From contig JBBRXC010000008.1 of assembly GCA_038248745.1 (NCBI GenBank), positions 1-25,910 on the forward strand: a stretch of 25,910 nucleotides of DNA, in the 5' to 3' direction. The notes below the pieces were generated by a model, which made no database searches, was not told where the DNA came from, and saw nothing but the letters and a program-made list of their open reading frames with translations. This DNA comes from JAENWH01 sp038248745 (GTDB lineage Bacteria > Bacillota > Clostridia > Peptostreptococcales > Anaerovoracaceae). This document shows, one piece after another, positions 14,733-23,402 of the stretch. Within the stretch, counting starts at the first letter, position 1. Each line of letters opens with the position of its first letter. Made by a program: the position numbers and the translations under genes.

Positions 14733-15503
14733 TTGGAACCAGTGTTAGAAAATGGAGAACGAATAGATTGTATTGGATTTGGTGACCTCAGGCTTATTCA
14801 AAAGCCTGAGGATTTTTGCTATGGTGTAGATGCTGTTCTGTTATCACATTTCGCAGCGACACATGGTGAACAAGAAAACAACAAAAGAATAAAAGCGATG
14901 AGAGCAATAGATTTAGGTACCGGCACAGGCATAGTGCCTTTAATTCTCAGCCATAAGACGGATTTAAAGGAAATTTTTGGGCTTGAAATTCAAAAAGAAT
15001 CTTTTTTACTAGCTTTAAAGAATAGTAGGATAAATGGATTAGAAGATAGAATCAAGATTCTTCAGGGAGATGTATCAGAGACTGAAAAAGTCATCAATGC
15101 TGATTTAATCGGAACTTTTGATATAGTGACGGCGAATCCTCCATATATTATGAACAATAGCGCAATTAAAAATGAAAATATGGCCAAAAGGCTTGCAAGA
15201 CATGAGACGAGCGGACTGGTTGATGATTTTATCGGTGCCGCAGCACGGCTCCTAAAGTCTAAGGGAGATTTTTATATGGTTCACAGGCCAAGCAGGCTTA
15301 TTGATATTTGCGTGTCCTGCAGGGCTAACAAGCTTGAACCGAAGGGCATTCGTTTTGTCTCATCAAGACAAGGAGAAATCCCGAATATACTTCTACTGCA
15401 TTGTGTGAAACATGGAAATCCGGAGTTAAAATTCATGAAAAATTTAAATATTTATGAAGGGACTGAATATTCCAAAGAAATTAAAGAAATTTATGAGAGG
15501 TAA
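14733..15503 (+). CDS. trmN6: tRNA1(Val) A37 N6-methyltransferase-like protein (TrmN6/YabB)
   Basis: 256 aa, SAM-dependent methyltransferase. It shows the N-terminal family segment LIQKPEDFCYGVDAVLLSHF, the SAM-binding motif DLGTGTGIVPLIL, an acidic end of the next strand in FGLEIQ, and the catalytic NPPY in TANPPYI. The start is TTG with AAGGAG upstream, two bases after the ricT stop. The family methylates adenine N6 of tRNA in enterobacteria; the Firmicute members in this operon (YabB) are assigned by similarity. A perfect terminator-like hairpin lies inside its 5' coding part (14786-14817). Last gene of the tmk operon, probably. Confidence 0.88.
   Translation: MEPVLENGERIDCIGFGDLRLIQKPEDFCYGVDAVLLSHFAATHGEQENNKRIKAMRAIDLGTGTGIVPLILSHKTDLKEIFGLEIQKESFLLALKNSRINGLEDRIKILQGDVSETEKVINADLIGTFDIVTANPPYIMNNSAIKNENMAKRLARHETSGLVDDFIGAAARLLKSKGDFYMVHRPSRLIDICVSCRANKLEPKGIRFVSSRQGEIPNILLLHCVKHGNPELKFMKNLNIYEGTEYSKEIKEIYER
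14786..14817 (+). terminator. Terminator-like hairpin inside trmN6
   Basis: CCTCAGGCTT (14786-14795), loop ATTCAA, AAGCCTGAGG (14802-14811), then ATTTTT. A perfect 10-bp GC-containing stem with a T tract, inside codons ~18-28 of trmN6. It could terminate transcripts not covered by ribosomes, or be an accident of coding sequence. Confidence 0.5.
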
Positions 15504-15531
15504 TCCGTTAAATAATACTTGTGTTTTTCCA

Positions 15532-15537
15532 TATAAT
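15532..15537 (+). promoter_or_regulatory. Possible -10 box before the small membrane protein
   Basis: TATAAT 57 bp before the next start codon. No convincing -35 box is seen upstream. A 12-bp palindrome TTTAACGTTAAA follows at 15565-15576, a possible operator just downstream of transcription start. Confidence 0.4.
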
Positions 15538-15593
15538 GGTAGATAATAAATATAAATACATCAATTTAACGTTAAACTGAAGGGAGTACATCT

Positions 15594-15911
15594 ATGGAAA
15601 TCACACTATCCTTAAAAGATATGGGATTGATCCTAATGGGAACAGGATTAATTGTACTACTTATATATGGCATTGTTTTGGTAAAAAATTTGATCTATAC
15701 GATAAAGCTAACCAATCAAATTTTGGAAGATTCAAAAGTTATTACTTCGATTGCATCAGATCGAGCAAAAGAAATAGATTCAATAGTTGGTGATGTTTCT
15801 ATATCAGTTGGCAGTATAACTGAAGCAATTAAAGGAAATCAAAGCATAATAAAGGCTGTAACATCAATTATCAATGCAGCAGGAGCCTTTAAGAGTTTAT
15901 ATAAAAAATAA
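15594..15911 (+). CDS. Small single-pass membrane protein, unknown function
   Basis: 105 aa with good RBS (AAGGGAG). One transmembrane helix (about residues 10-32, GLILMGTGLIVLLIYGIVLV) is followed by a hydrophilic, helical tail rich in Ile, Ser and Asp with heptad-like spacing (NQILEDSKVITSIASDRAKE) suggestive of a coiled coil. The layout resembles small DUF948-like proteins of Firmicutes, but I cannot assign it firmly. It precedes the AbrB-like gene by 29 bp, and the two probably share a transcript ending at 16187-16214. Confidence 0.75.
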   Translation: MEITLSLKDMGLILMGTGLIVLLIYGIVLVKNLIYTIKLTNQILEDSKVITSIASDRAKEIDSIVGDVSISVGSITEAIKGNQSIIKAVTSIINAAGAFKSLYKK

Positions 15912-15940
15912 TCATATTCATTTGAAAGAGAGGTAAAAAT

Positions 15941-16183
15941 ATGAAAGCTACAGGAATTGTTAGGAAAGTCGATAAGTTAGGCCGTATCGTTTTACCTATT
16001 GAGTTGAGAAATACTTTAGAAATAGGTATAGGGGATCCAATAGAAATATATGTTGATGGCGATTTTATTCTGCTAAAAAAATATGCACCTCAGTGCATTT
16101 TCTGTGGAAATGCGAAAGATGTTGAAAGTGTCAGGGGAAGAAATGTTTGTAATAATTGTCTCAAGGAAATTAAAGTACTATAG
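15941..16183 (+). CDS. AbrB-family transition-state-type regulator with zinc-ribbon tail
   Basis: 80 aa. Residues 1-47 are a swapped-hairpin AbrB DNA-binding domain nearly identical in pattern to B. subtilis AbrB (MKATGIVRKVDKLGRIVLPI, ELRNTLEIGIGDPIEIYVD). The C-terminal half is not the usual AbrB multimerisation domain but a short segment with two CxxC pairs, C52/C55 and C70/C73, consistent with a zinc ribbon. Such proteins act as dimers or tetramers repressing stationary-phase or sporulation genes; targets here are unknown. RBS AGAGAGG. A strong terminator follows directly. Confidence 0.9.
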   Translation: MKATGIVRKVDKLGRIVLPIELRNTLEIGIGDPIEIYVDGDFILLKKYAPQCIFCGNAKDVESVRGRNVCNNCLKEIKVL

Positions 16184-16186
16184 AAC

Positions 16187-16214
16187 AAAACAACCTGCCT
16201 AGGCGGGTTGTTTT
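16187..16214 (+). terminator. Terminator after the AbrB-like gene
   Basis: AAAACAACCTGCC (16187-16199) pairs with GGCGGGTTGTTTT (16202-16214) with one G-U pair. The stem ends in T, followed by ACTG and six T. It starts 3 bp after the stop codon. Confidence 0.85.
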
Positions 16215-16254
16215 ACTGTTTTTTGAAAAGAGCTTGAAAGATCATATTAATAAC

Positions 16255-16283
16255 TTGAAAAAAGACTCAATAGTAGGTATAAT
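16255..16283 (+). promoter_or_regulatory. Promoter of murA
   Basis: TTGAAA (16255-16260), exactly 17 bp, TATAAT (16278-16283). Near-consensus sigma-A promoter 54 bp before the GTG start of murA, in the gap after the AbrB terminator. Confidence 0.8.
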
Positions 16284-16336
16284 ATTTAAGAAAGAAAAAG
16301 TGTTTCACGCACGTTAATATATGTTTGGAGGTAACT

Positions 16337-17599
16337 GTGGCAAAATATCTGGTACAAAAAAGCAATCCCCTCAATGGTGAGGTAACAATAAGTGGTTCGA
16401 AAAATGCAATACTGCCAATAATGGCAGCTGCCATTTTAACCAATGGAAAGTGCGAATTATTTGAAGTCCCTGCATTAAGAGACGTGGATGTCATGGCAAA
16501 ATTACTTAGAAGCGTAGGGTCAACAGTTGTTGAGGATTATGAGAACAGCAGACTTGAAATTATAACTGAAGAAATACTTGCGGAAGAAGCCCCTTATGAA
16601 TTAGTGAAGAAAATGAGAGCATCCATTTTGATTATGGGAGCACTTCTTGCAAGAACCGGAAAAGCTAGAATAGCACTTCCAGGAGGTTGTGCCATTGGGG
16701 CAAGACCTATTGATCTTCATTTAAAAGGATTTCAGGCGTTGGGCGCTACAATAACAGAAGGACATGGGTATGTGGAGGCTACAGCAGAAAGACTTACGGG
16801 AGCCAATATATATTTGGATTTCCCAAGTGTAGGAGCAACTGAAAACATTATTATGGCGGCATCCCTTGCGCAGGGCGTTACGATTCTTGAAAATGTAGCA
16901 GAAGAACCGGAAATTGTTGATTTGGCCAATTTTTTAAATAAGATGGGGGCTAAAATAAAAGGTGCTGGTACCGATACCATTAAAATAGAAGGTGTAAAAG
17001 AGTTATTCGGGACAAAACATTCTGTCATTCCAGACCGGATTGAAACGGGAACGTTTATGTTGGCAGCGGCAATCACTAGAGGAACTGTTTTGATTAAAAA
17101 TGCCATGCCTGACCACGTAAAGCCAATTATCGCGAAACTTAGAGAATGTGGTGTTGTTGTGGAATATAATGATGAGAGCATATTAATAAAAGCAGATATT
17201 AATCCTTTGATCGCTACTGATATAAAAACTCTCCCGTATCCTGGATTCCCAACAGATATGCAATCACAGTTCATGGCTTTGCTTGCAACGGTGAAAGGCT
17301 CAAGTACGGTAAACGAAACCGTTTTCGAAAATCGTTACATGCACATCGGGGAATTAAACCGAATGGGTGCAAACATAAAAATTGAGGACAGAAGCGCTGT
17401 GGTACAGGGAGAAAAGTCGCTTCAGGGAGCACAGGTGATCGCTACTGACTTAAGAGCTGGAGCCGCATTAGTTCTAGCGGGGCTCATGGCTGAGGGAGTT
17501 ACGGAAATTTCAGAGATTTATCATATTGAAAGAGGATATGAAAAATTCCTCTTTAAATTCAGAGGATTAGGTGCTACTATTATAAGAATTGAAGACTAA
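16337..17599 (+). CDS. murA: UDP-N-acetylglucosamine 1-carboxyvinyltransferase
   Basis: 420 aa. It transfers enolpyruvyl from PEP to UDP-GlcNAc, the first committed step of peptidoglycan synthesis in the cytosol. Conserved features: SGSKNAILP with Lys22, the catalytic Cys in LPGGCAIGARPIDLHLKGF (C118, equivalent to E. coli Cys115, the fosfomycin target), and PGFPTDMQSQFMAL near the middle. GTG at 16337 is the likely start: GGAGGT sits 4-5 bases upstream and MAKYLVQKSNPL is a normal N-terminus. A TTG at 16325 would overlap that RBS. Many Firmicutes carry two MurA proteins; which one this is cannot be told here. Own promoter and terminator, so probably monocistronic. Confidence 0.96.
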   Translation: MAKYLVQKSNPLNGEVTISGSKNAILPIMAAAILTNGKCELFEVPALRDVDVMAKLLRSVGSTVVEDYENSRLEIITEEILAEEAPYELVKKMRASILIMGALLARTGKARIALPGGCAIGARPIDLHLKGFQALGATITEGHGYVEATAERLTGANIYLDFPSVGATENIIMAASLAQGVTILENVAEEPEIVDLANFLNKMGAKIKGAGTDTIKIEGVKELFGTKHSVIPDRIETGTFMLAAAITRGTVLIKNAMPDHVKPIIAKLRECGVVVEYNDESILIKADINPLIATDIKTLPYPGFPTDMQSQFMALLATVKGSSTVNETVFENRYMHIGELNRMGANIKIEDRSAVVQGEKSLQGAQVIATDLRAGAALVLAGLMAEGVTEISEIYHIERGYEKFLFKFRGLGATIIRIED

Positions 17600-17603
17600 T
17601 ACT

Positions 17604-17634
17604 AAACTATCCCATCTATTGTGGGATAGTTTTT
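17604..17634 (+). terminator. Terminator after murA
   Basis: AAACTATCCCA (17604-17614) pairs with TGGGATAGTTT (17622-17632) around a 7-base loop, followed by two more T. It begins 5 bp after the murA stop. Only 32 bp separate it from fbp, so fbp needs read-through or a promoter overlapping this structure. Confidence 0.85.
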
Positions 17635-17666
17635 CAAAATAATCTAATAAAAAGGTAGGTTTAATC

Positions 17667-19613
17667 ATGGAAGAAAAATATTTAAAACTCCTTGCAAAGG
17701 ATTACCCAAATATTAAAAGTGCTACTGCTGAAATTATTAATCTAAGCGCAATATTGAACCTACCAAAGGGAACGGAGTTCTTTTTCAGCGATTTACATGG
17801 AGAACACGAAGCTTTTATACATATGCTTAAAAGTGCATCCGGTGTAATAAGGGCCAGAATTGATGATATATTCAGCAAGACACTTTCTGTAAAGGATCGA
17901 GACAGTCTGGCTGTATTAATATATAATTCTGAAGATGAAATTAAAAAAATAAAAGATGGGAACGAGGATTATAATGAATGGTGTAAAGTTTCAATTTACA
18001 GATTAATTGAGGTCTGCAAATCAGTTTCAACGAAATACACCAGATCTAAAGTTCGTAAAAGATTGCCTGTGAATTCAGGATATATTATGGATGAGCTACT
18101 ACATGCTGAGGATGAAGCCAACAAAGAACATTATTATTCGGAAATAATAAATTCGATTATCGCATGCGATATGGGAGAGGCATTTATCAATCAAATAGCG
18201 AAAACAATTGGAAGATTAACCGTTGATAGACTTCATATTATAGGGGATATCTTTGACAGAGGGACACATCCTGACTATATTATGGATTTTTTGATGGATT
18301 TTCATGATGTGGATTTTCAATGGGGAAATCATGATATCCTTTGGATGGGAGCAGCAACAGGTAACTGGGCTTGTATAACAAATGTGATAAGGCAAAACAT
18401 GAGTTATAACAATTTTGATATGCTAGAGATAGGATATGGTATTAATCTTAGACCACTTGCAACGTTTGCCAATGAACTATACAAGGATGATCCTTGCAGC
18501 TTATTTACCCCTCACATGCTGGATGAAAATAAATTTGATAAAGTAGATGAAACATTAACTGCAAAAATGCACAAGGCTATATTTATTATACAGCTTAAAG
18601 TGGAAGCAGCACGTATTATGGCTCATCCCGAATATGAAATGGAGGATCGCCTGCTTCTTGACAAAATAGATTTCGAAAAAGGAACAGTGAAAATCAATGG
18701 ATCACAGTACAAAATGAAAGATATGAATTTTCCTACTGTTGATCCTAAAAAACCTTATGCCCTTTCAAAAGAAGAAAATGATCTAATGAACACTATTGAA
18801 GCTTCATTTCTACACAGTGAACCGCTTCAGCGACATATAAAATTCCTTTTCAGCCGTGGAGCAATGTATATGCGTATCAATGGGAATCTTTTATATCATG
18901 GATGTATACCGATGACAAGCCAAGGAGAATTTGAAAACTGCACGATTAACGGGGCTACCAACAACGGCAAAAAACTTCTTGATTATTTAGATGAGCAAGT
19001 TAGAAGAGCATACTTTAACCCCTCAGAATCTGATGAAACGGGACGTTCCGGAGATATTATGTGGTATCTGTGGCGAGGCAGTAAATCACCCCTTTTTGGT
19101 AAGGATAAAATGGCTACTTTTGAGAGGTTTTTCATTGATGAAAAAAATACGCATAAAGAAAATCATGATCCTTATTATGAATTAATTAATAAACGAGAGA
19201 TTTGTGAAAAAATTCTAAAAGAATTTGATCTAGATGTGACCTCATCCCATATATTGAATGGACATGTTCCAGTAAAAATAAAAGATGGAGAAAGCCCAAT
19301 CAAGGGAGATGGCCTTTTATATATTATTGATGGAGGGATGTCAAAAGCATATCAGAAAACAACAGGAATAGCAGGATATACATTTATTTCAAGTTCAAGA
19401 TATATGGCACTGACAGAACATTTTCCGTATTTCCCTGCTCATGAAAACGAGGGAGAAAAATATAAAGCCCCGAACATTAAAATTGTAGAAACCTTTGAAA
19501 AAAGAATAAATGTGAAAGATACAGATATTGGACTAACCCTTCAGGAAGAAGTTAGAGAACTTCAAAATCTAGTCGACGCTTACAAAAAAGGAGCGATAAA
19601 AGAAATAATTTAG
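17667..19613 (+). CDS. fbp: Fructose-1,6-bisphosphatase, class III
   Basis: 648 aa, matching the long Firmicute class III enzyme. It hydrolyses fructose-1,6-bisphosphate to fructose-6-phosphate in gluconeogenesis. Metallophosphatase motifs are seen: FFSDLHGEHEAF (39-50), GDIFDRGTHPD (193-203) and GNHD (220-223), with further His in YHGCIP and NGHVPVK towards the C-terminus. RBS AAGGTAGG, then ATG. No clear promoter lies in the short gap to the murA terminator. The metY gene begins 35 bp downstream with no terminator between, so the two may be cotranscribed. Confidence 0.96.
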   Translation: MEEKYLKLLAKDYPNIKSATAEIINLSAILNLPKGTEFFFSDLHGEHEAFIHMLKSASGVIRARIDDIFSKTLSVKDRDSLAVLIYNSEDEIKKIKDGNEDYNEWCKVSIYRLIEVCKSVSTKYTRSKVRKRLPVNSGYIMDELLHAEDEANKEHYYSEIINSIIACDMGEAFINQIAKTIGRLTVDRLHIIGDIFDRGTHPDYIMDFLMDFHDVDFQWGNHDILWMGAATGNWACITNVIRQNMSYNNFDMLEIGYGINLRPLATFANELYKDDPCSLFTPHMLDENKFDKVDETLTAKMHKAIFIIQLKVEAARIMAHPEYEMEDRLLLDKIDFEKGTVKINGSQYKMKDMNFPTVDPKKPYALSKEENDLMNTIEASFLHSEPLQRHIKFLFSRGAMYMRINGNLLYHGCIPMTSQGEFENCTINGATNNGKKLLDYLDEQVRRAYFNPSESDETGRSGDIMWYLWRGSKSPLFGKDKMATFERFFIDEKNTHKENHDPYYELINKREICEKILKEFDLDVTSSHILNGHVPVKIKDGESPIKGDGLLYIIDGGMSKAYQKTTGIAGYTFISSSRYMALTEHFPYFPAHENEGEKYKAPNIKIVETFEKRINVKDTDIGLTLQEEVRELQNLVDAYKKGAIKEII

Positions 19614-19648
19614 GAGACTATATATATTTATTTATATGAAAGGAAATC

Positions 19649-20926
19649 ATGATGACGAAGAAATATGAAATTGAAACAGCTTGTGTACACGGCACTTATA
19701 AAGCAAAAAACGGAGAACCACAGCAATTGCCTATTATGCAGAATACAACGTATAGATATTACAATGCAAAAGATGTTGCAGATCTTTTCGATTTGGAAAG
19801 CGCGGGTTATTTTTATTCGAGACTTGGGAATCCTACAGTGAATGCGCTTGAAGAAAAAATGGCACTTTTAGAAGGAGGAACCGCAGGTATTGCTGCTTCA
19901 TCAGGACAAAGTGCTACTTTAATGACGATACTGAATATCTGTAAAGCAGGTGATCATATTATATCATCCATCAGTATTTATGGAGGTACCTATAATCTGT
20001 TTGGCGTTACTCTTAGAAAAATGGGAATTGACGTGTCGTTTATCGATCAGGATATTTCATTGGATGAAATTTTAAGCTATAAAAGACCAAACACAAAAGT
20101 TCTATTTGCAGAGACACTGTCAAATCCAGCCTTAACTGTACTAGATTTTGAAAAGTTTTCGAGTGCAGCAAAAGAAATGGGGGTTCCTTTAATTATTGAT
20201 AATACCCTTGCTACTCCTGCATTATGTAGACCCATAGAACATGGCGCAGATATCGTCATACAATCCACAACAAAATATGCAGATGGGCATGCGAGTAGTT
20301 TAGGAGGGATGGTTGTTGAAGCCGGAACGTTTGACTGGTCACTTGAGGATAAGTTCCCTGAGATGACTGAACCAGATCCCAGCTATCACGGATTAAAATT
20401 TTATGAAAAATTTGGGAAGATAGCTTTTACACTTAAGTTAAGAGCACAGATGCTTAGGGATATGGGATGTACAATGTCACCGATGAATGCCTATTTGACA
20501 CATCAAGGGCTTCAAACCCTTCACTTGAGGATGGAAAGGCACTGTGACAATGCACTTGCTCTTGCCAAATTTTTACAAAGCAATAAAAATGTTGAATGGG
20601 TAATATATCCTGGGCTTGAAAAAGATAAGAATCATCAACTGGCAATAAAATATTTACCGAAGGGCTCCAGTGGGGTTTTGACATTTGGCGTCAAAGGCGG
20701 AAAAATTGCAGGAGAAAAATTCCTGGAGAAACTTGAACTTTCCAGTATTGTCGTACATGTTGGAGATATTCGCACAAGCGTACTTCATCCTGCAAGTACA
20801 ACACATAGGCAACTTTCCGATGCAGAACAATTAAAAGCTGGTATAAAACCAGAATTAATAAGAGTTTCAGTAGGTATTGAATCAATCAAGGATATCATAG
20901 ATGATTTTGAAAATGCCTTGAAATAA
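19649..20926 (+). CDS. metY: O-acetylhomoserine sulfhydrylase (aminocarboxypropyltransferase)
   Basis: 425 aa PLP-dependent enzyme of the Cys/Met metabolism family. It makes homocysteine from O-acetylhomoserine and sulfide in methionine synthesis. Features: ETACVHGTYKAKNGEPQ at the N-terminus and TTYRYYNAKDVADLF typical of O-acetylhomoserine sulfhydrylases, YSRLGNPT (phosphate contact), and PLP-binding Lys209 in QSTTKYADGHASSLGG. The late segment HVGDIRTSVLHPASTTHRQL is also characteristic. Start ATGATG with AAAGGA upstream. The next gene, metA, supplies its substrate. No SAM riboswitch or T-box fits in the 35-bp gap before it. Confidence 0.94.
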   Translation: MMTKKYEIETACVHGTYKAKNGEPQQLPIMQNTTYRYYNAKDVADLFDLESAGYFYSRLGNPTVNALEEKMALLEGGTAGIAASSGQSATLMTILNICKAGDHIISSISIYGGTYNLFGVTLRKMGIDVSFIDQDISLDEILSYKRPNTKVLFAETLSNPALTVLDFEKFSSAAKEMGVPLIIDNTLATPALCRPIEHGADIVIQSTTKYADGHASSLGGMVVEAGTFDWSLEDKFPEMTEPDPSYHGLKFYEKFGKIAFTLKLRAQMLRDMGCTMSPMNAYLTHQGLQTLHLRMERHCDNALALAKFLQSNKNVEWVIYPGLEKDKNHQLAIKYLPKGSSGVLTFGVKGGKIAGEKFLEKLELSSIVVHVGDIRTSVLHPASTTHRQLSDAEQLKAGIKPELIRVSVGIESIKDIIDDFENALK

Positions 20927-20946
20927 AATAGAAATGGAGAAATAAA

Positions 20947-21861
20947 ATGCCAATTATAATACCAAATGAATTGCCTGCATTTGATACATTGCAGGGTGAA
21001 AATATTTTTGCTATGAGTAAAGCAAGAGCAATAGCACAGGACATAAGACCATTAAAAATTCTGGTTGTTAATTTAATGCCTACGAAAATTTCCACTGAAA
21101 CACAACTGGCCAGAGTACTGGCAAATTCTCCACTTCAAGTAGAATTAACTCTTTTATGTATGGACACACATGAATCGAAAAATACGGATAAATCTCATCT
21201 GGATGCATTTTACAGAACCTTTGATGAAGTGAAAAACCAGCGCTTTGATGGAATGATTTTGACAGGAGCACCTATAGAGACACTACCTTTTGAAGAAGTT
21301 GATTACTGGAAAGAGCTTTGCGAAATAATGGAATTTTCCAAGACAAATGTGTATAGCAGCATACATATCTGCTGGGGTGCTCAGGCTGCGCTCTATTACC
21401 ATTTTGGCATTAATAAATACCAGGTGGATAAAAAAGTTTTCGGCGTTTTTGAGCATAAGGTGATCAGACCATATAATCCCCTGATGAGAGGGTTTGATGA
21501 GGTCTTTTATGCGCCACATTCTAGACATACCACAATTAAGAAAAAGGATATATTGGCGGAACCTGAGTTAAGAATACTGGCAGAATCTGAAGAGGCAGGT
21601 GTACATATTATCGCTACGGAAAATGGAAGACAAATATTCGTTTTAGGGCATCAAGAATATGATAAGGAGACGTTGGCTACGGAATATTTTAGAGATGTCA
21701 ATAAAGGGATAGATATTAATATCCCTAATAATTACTTTAAAGATGATGATCCGGAAAAAGAAATTCTATTCAGATGGAGAGGCCATGCTAGTTTGCTTTT
21801 CACCAATTGGTTAAATTATTATGTTTATCAGGAAACGCCATTCGACCTGGATTCCTTATAA
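20947..21861 (+). CDS. metA: Homoserine O-acetyltransferase (MetA family)
   Basis: 304 aa, normal for MetA. It acylates homoserine at its hydroxyl as the first committed step to methionine. The catalytic Cys142 lies in HICWGAQAALYYHFG, with His235 and Glu237 in LGHQEYD. Position 111 is Glu (GAPIETLPF), where E. coli succinyltransferase has Gly. In characterised MetA proteins Glu111 goes with acetyl-CoA use, so this is probably an acetyltransferase despite the common succinyltransferase label. This agrees with the adjacent metY, whose substrate is O-acetylhomoserine. It starts 20 bp after metY with GGAG upstream, and a strong terminator follows. Confidence 0.94.
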   Translation: MPIIIPNELPAFDTLQGENIFAMSKARAIAQDIRPLKILVVNLMPTKISTETQLARVLANSPLQVELTLLCMDTHESKNTDKSHLDAFYRTFDEVKNQRFDGMILTGAPIETLPFEEVDYWKELCEIMEFSKTNVYSSIHICWGAQAALYYHFGINKYQVDKKVFGVFEHKVIRPYNPLMRGFDEVFYAPHSRHTTIKKKDILAEPELRILAESEEAGVHIIATENGRQIFVLGHQEYDKETLATEYFRDVNKGIDINIPNNYFKDDDPEKEILFRWRGHASLLFTNWLNYYVYQETPFDLDSL

Positions 21862-21909
21862 ATACAACGGATAGAAATTGCTGAAAAATGGCAAATAAAT
21901 AACTTGATC

Positions 21910-21955
21910 AAGGCGCTGACAATTGTTTAAATTTTAACATTCAGCGCCTTTTTTT
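21910..21955 (+). terminator. Terminator after metA
   Basis: AAGGCGCTGA (21910-21919) pairs with TCAGCGCCTT (21941-21950), followed by five more T. The 21-base loop is long but itself AT-rich and partly self-complementary. It ends the fbp-metY-metA region. Confidence 0.85.
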
Positions 21956-21989
21956 GTGCGCATTTAAGTGTATTGTATACATTTGTTTT

Positions 21990-22023
21990 TTGACTTGCTA
22001 TAAAACTGATAATGTGATTAAAT
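21990..22023 (+). promoter_or_regulatory. Probable promoter region of the rnf operon
   Basis: TTGACT (21990-21995) is a good -35 box. Candidate -10 boxes are weak: TGTGAT at 17 bp (22013-22018) or TTAAAT at 22018-22023. A TGTATACA palindrome lies a little upstream. The leader of ~70 bp before rnfC shows no obvious riboswitch. Confidence 0.4.
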
Positions 22024-22091
22024 CAATTCTATTGTACTAATAATAAAACAAAATAAAGGGGATTATAATTCCGGAAAAGAGTGGGAAGGGT

Positions 22092-23402
22092 ATGTTTTCA
22101 TTTAATAGAGCGCTAAAGAGTATACATTTAGAACATAATAAAAGCACAATGGATTTGTGCACTGAAATGATGCCAATTCCAGAAAAGGTATACATTTCTG
22201 TTGCGCAGCATATTGGCGCACCATGTCAACCATTGGTAGAAGTAGGGGATCTGGTAAAAGTTGGACAGTTGATCGCTGATTCCAAAGCCTTTATCAGCGC
22301 ACCGATACATTCCAGTGTTTCTGGTAAAGTTGTTAAAATTGAAGACATCATGTCCTCATTGGGAAATAAAGATAAAACGATAGTAATTGAGACCGACAAA
22401 AAACAGGAAATTTGGGAGGGCATCGTGCCACCCATCATTCATAGCAAAGATGATTTCATTCAAGCAATTCGTGATTCTGGGCTTGTTGGACTTGGGGGAG
22501 CTGCTTTTCCAACTCATGTTAAATATAATCCTAAGAATCTTGAAGAAGTGGATACCCTTATAGTAAACGGGGCAGAATGTGAGCCATATATTACATCTGA
22601 TTACAGGACGATGATAGAAGATACTGAAAACATTGTGTATGGAATCAGAATTATCATGAAGTACTTGGATTTGAAAAAATGTTACATTGGGATAGAAAAA
22701 AATAAACCGCTTGCAATTAAGAAACTAAAATATGCGACAAAGAATATGACTGGCGTATCAGTGGTAACTCTTCAACCAAGTTATCCGCAAGGGGCAGAGA
22801 GAGTTCTGATTTATGAAACGACTGGCAAAAGTTTACCACCCGGAAAACTGCCTGCTGACATAGGAATGATCGTTTCAAATATTTCAACGGTGGGATTTGT
22901 ATCGGAATATTATAAAACTGGTTTGCCTTTGATTTCCAAAAGAATCACTGTAGATGGCAATGCTGTTCTTTTCCCTAAGAACTTAAGGGCGCCAATTGGG
23001 GCTAGAATATGTGACGTTATAGATTATTGCGGCGGATACACAAAGCCACCAAAGAAAATTATCATGGGCGGGCCTATGATGGGCCGTGCAATATATACGC
23101 ATACAAAAGCGATCATTAAAAATAACAACGCCATTTTGGTTTTTGATGAAAAAATGTCATCTACACCTGCAGAAACAGAATGTATCAACTGCGGAAGATG
23201 TTACAAGAATTGTCCTTTAAATTTAATGCCAACAGCTATAGCAAAAGAATTCAACAGAAATAATGTTGAAGGATTGAAAAAATTGAAAGTTTCAATTTGT
23301 ATGGAATGTGGTTGTTGCACTTATGTCTGCCCGGCAAAAAAACAGTTAAGCATGATCAACCGGTTATCCAAAAAACTAATTCAAGAGGAGGCAAAAAAAT
23401 AA
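22092..23402 (+). CDS. rnfC: Rnf complex subunit C, electron-transport iron-sulfur protein
   Basis: 436 aa peripheral subunit of the Rnf ferredoxin:NAD+ oxidoreductase, which couples this electron transfer to Na+ or H+ export in anaerobes. RnfC carries the NAD(H)/FMN site and two [4Fe-4S] clusters. Visible are GLVGLGGAAFPTHVKYN and NGAECEPYITSDYRTMIE of the flavin/nucleotide domain, and two ferredoxin-type motifs CINCGRCYKNCPLNLMP and CMECGCCTYVCPAK near the C-terminus. The N-terminal part has a biotinyl-like domain (VEVGDLVKVGQLIA). RBS GGAAGGG. Its stop overlaps the rnfD start by one base (TAATG). Confidence 0.96.
   Translation: MFSFNRALKSIHLEHNKSTMDLCTEMMPIPEKVYISVAQHIGAPCQPLVEVGDLVKVGQLIADSKAFISAPIHSSVSGKVVKIEDIMSSLGNKDKTIVIETDKKQEIWEGIVPPIIHSKDDFIQAIRDSGLVGLGGAAFPTHVKYNPKNLEEVDTLIVNGAECEPYITSDYRTMIEDTENIVYGIRIIMKYLDLKKCYIGIEKNKPLAIKKLKYATKNMTGVSVVTLQPSYPQGAERVLIYETTGKSLPPGKLPADIGMIVSNISTVGFVSEYYKTGLPLISKRITVDGNAVLFPKNLRAPIGARICDVIDYCGGYTKPPKKIIMGGPMMGRAIYTHTKAIIKNNNAILVFDEKMSSTPAETECINCGRCYKNCPLNLMPTAIAKEFNRNNVEGLKKLKVSICMECGCCTYVCPAKKQLSMINRLSKKLIQEEAKK

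Noticed and set aside
16732..17274. 180-aa open frame on the minus strand
   Set aside because: It lies wholly antisense within murA, which has intact catalytic motifs, promoter and RBS. It is a shadow.
19614..19648. SAM riboswitch or T-box before metY
   Set aside because: Only 35 AT-rich bases separate fbp and metY, too short for either structure.
21862..22091. Riboswitch or small gene in the gap before rnfC
   Set aside because: Only a terminator, a palindrome and a promoter-like region could be seen; no conserved aptamer pattern or coding frame with an RBS.
23297..23401. Upstream start of rnfD at 23297
   Set aside because: It would overlap rnfC by over 100 bp in its second iron-sulfur motif; the ATG at 23402 has a good RBS and the normal N-terminus.
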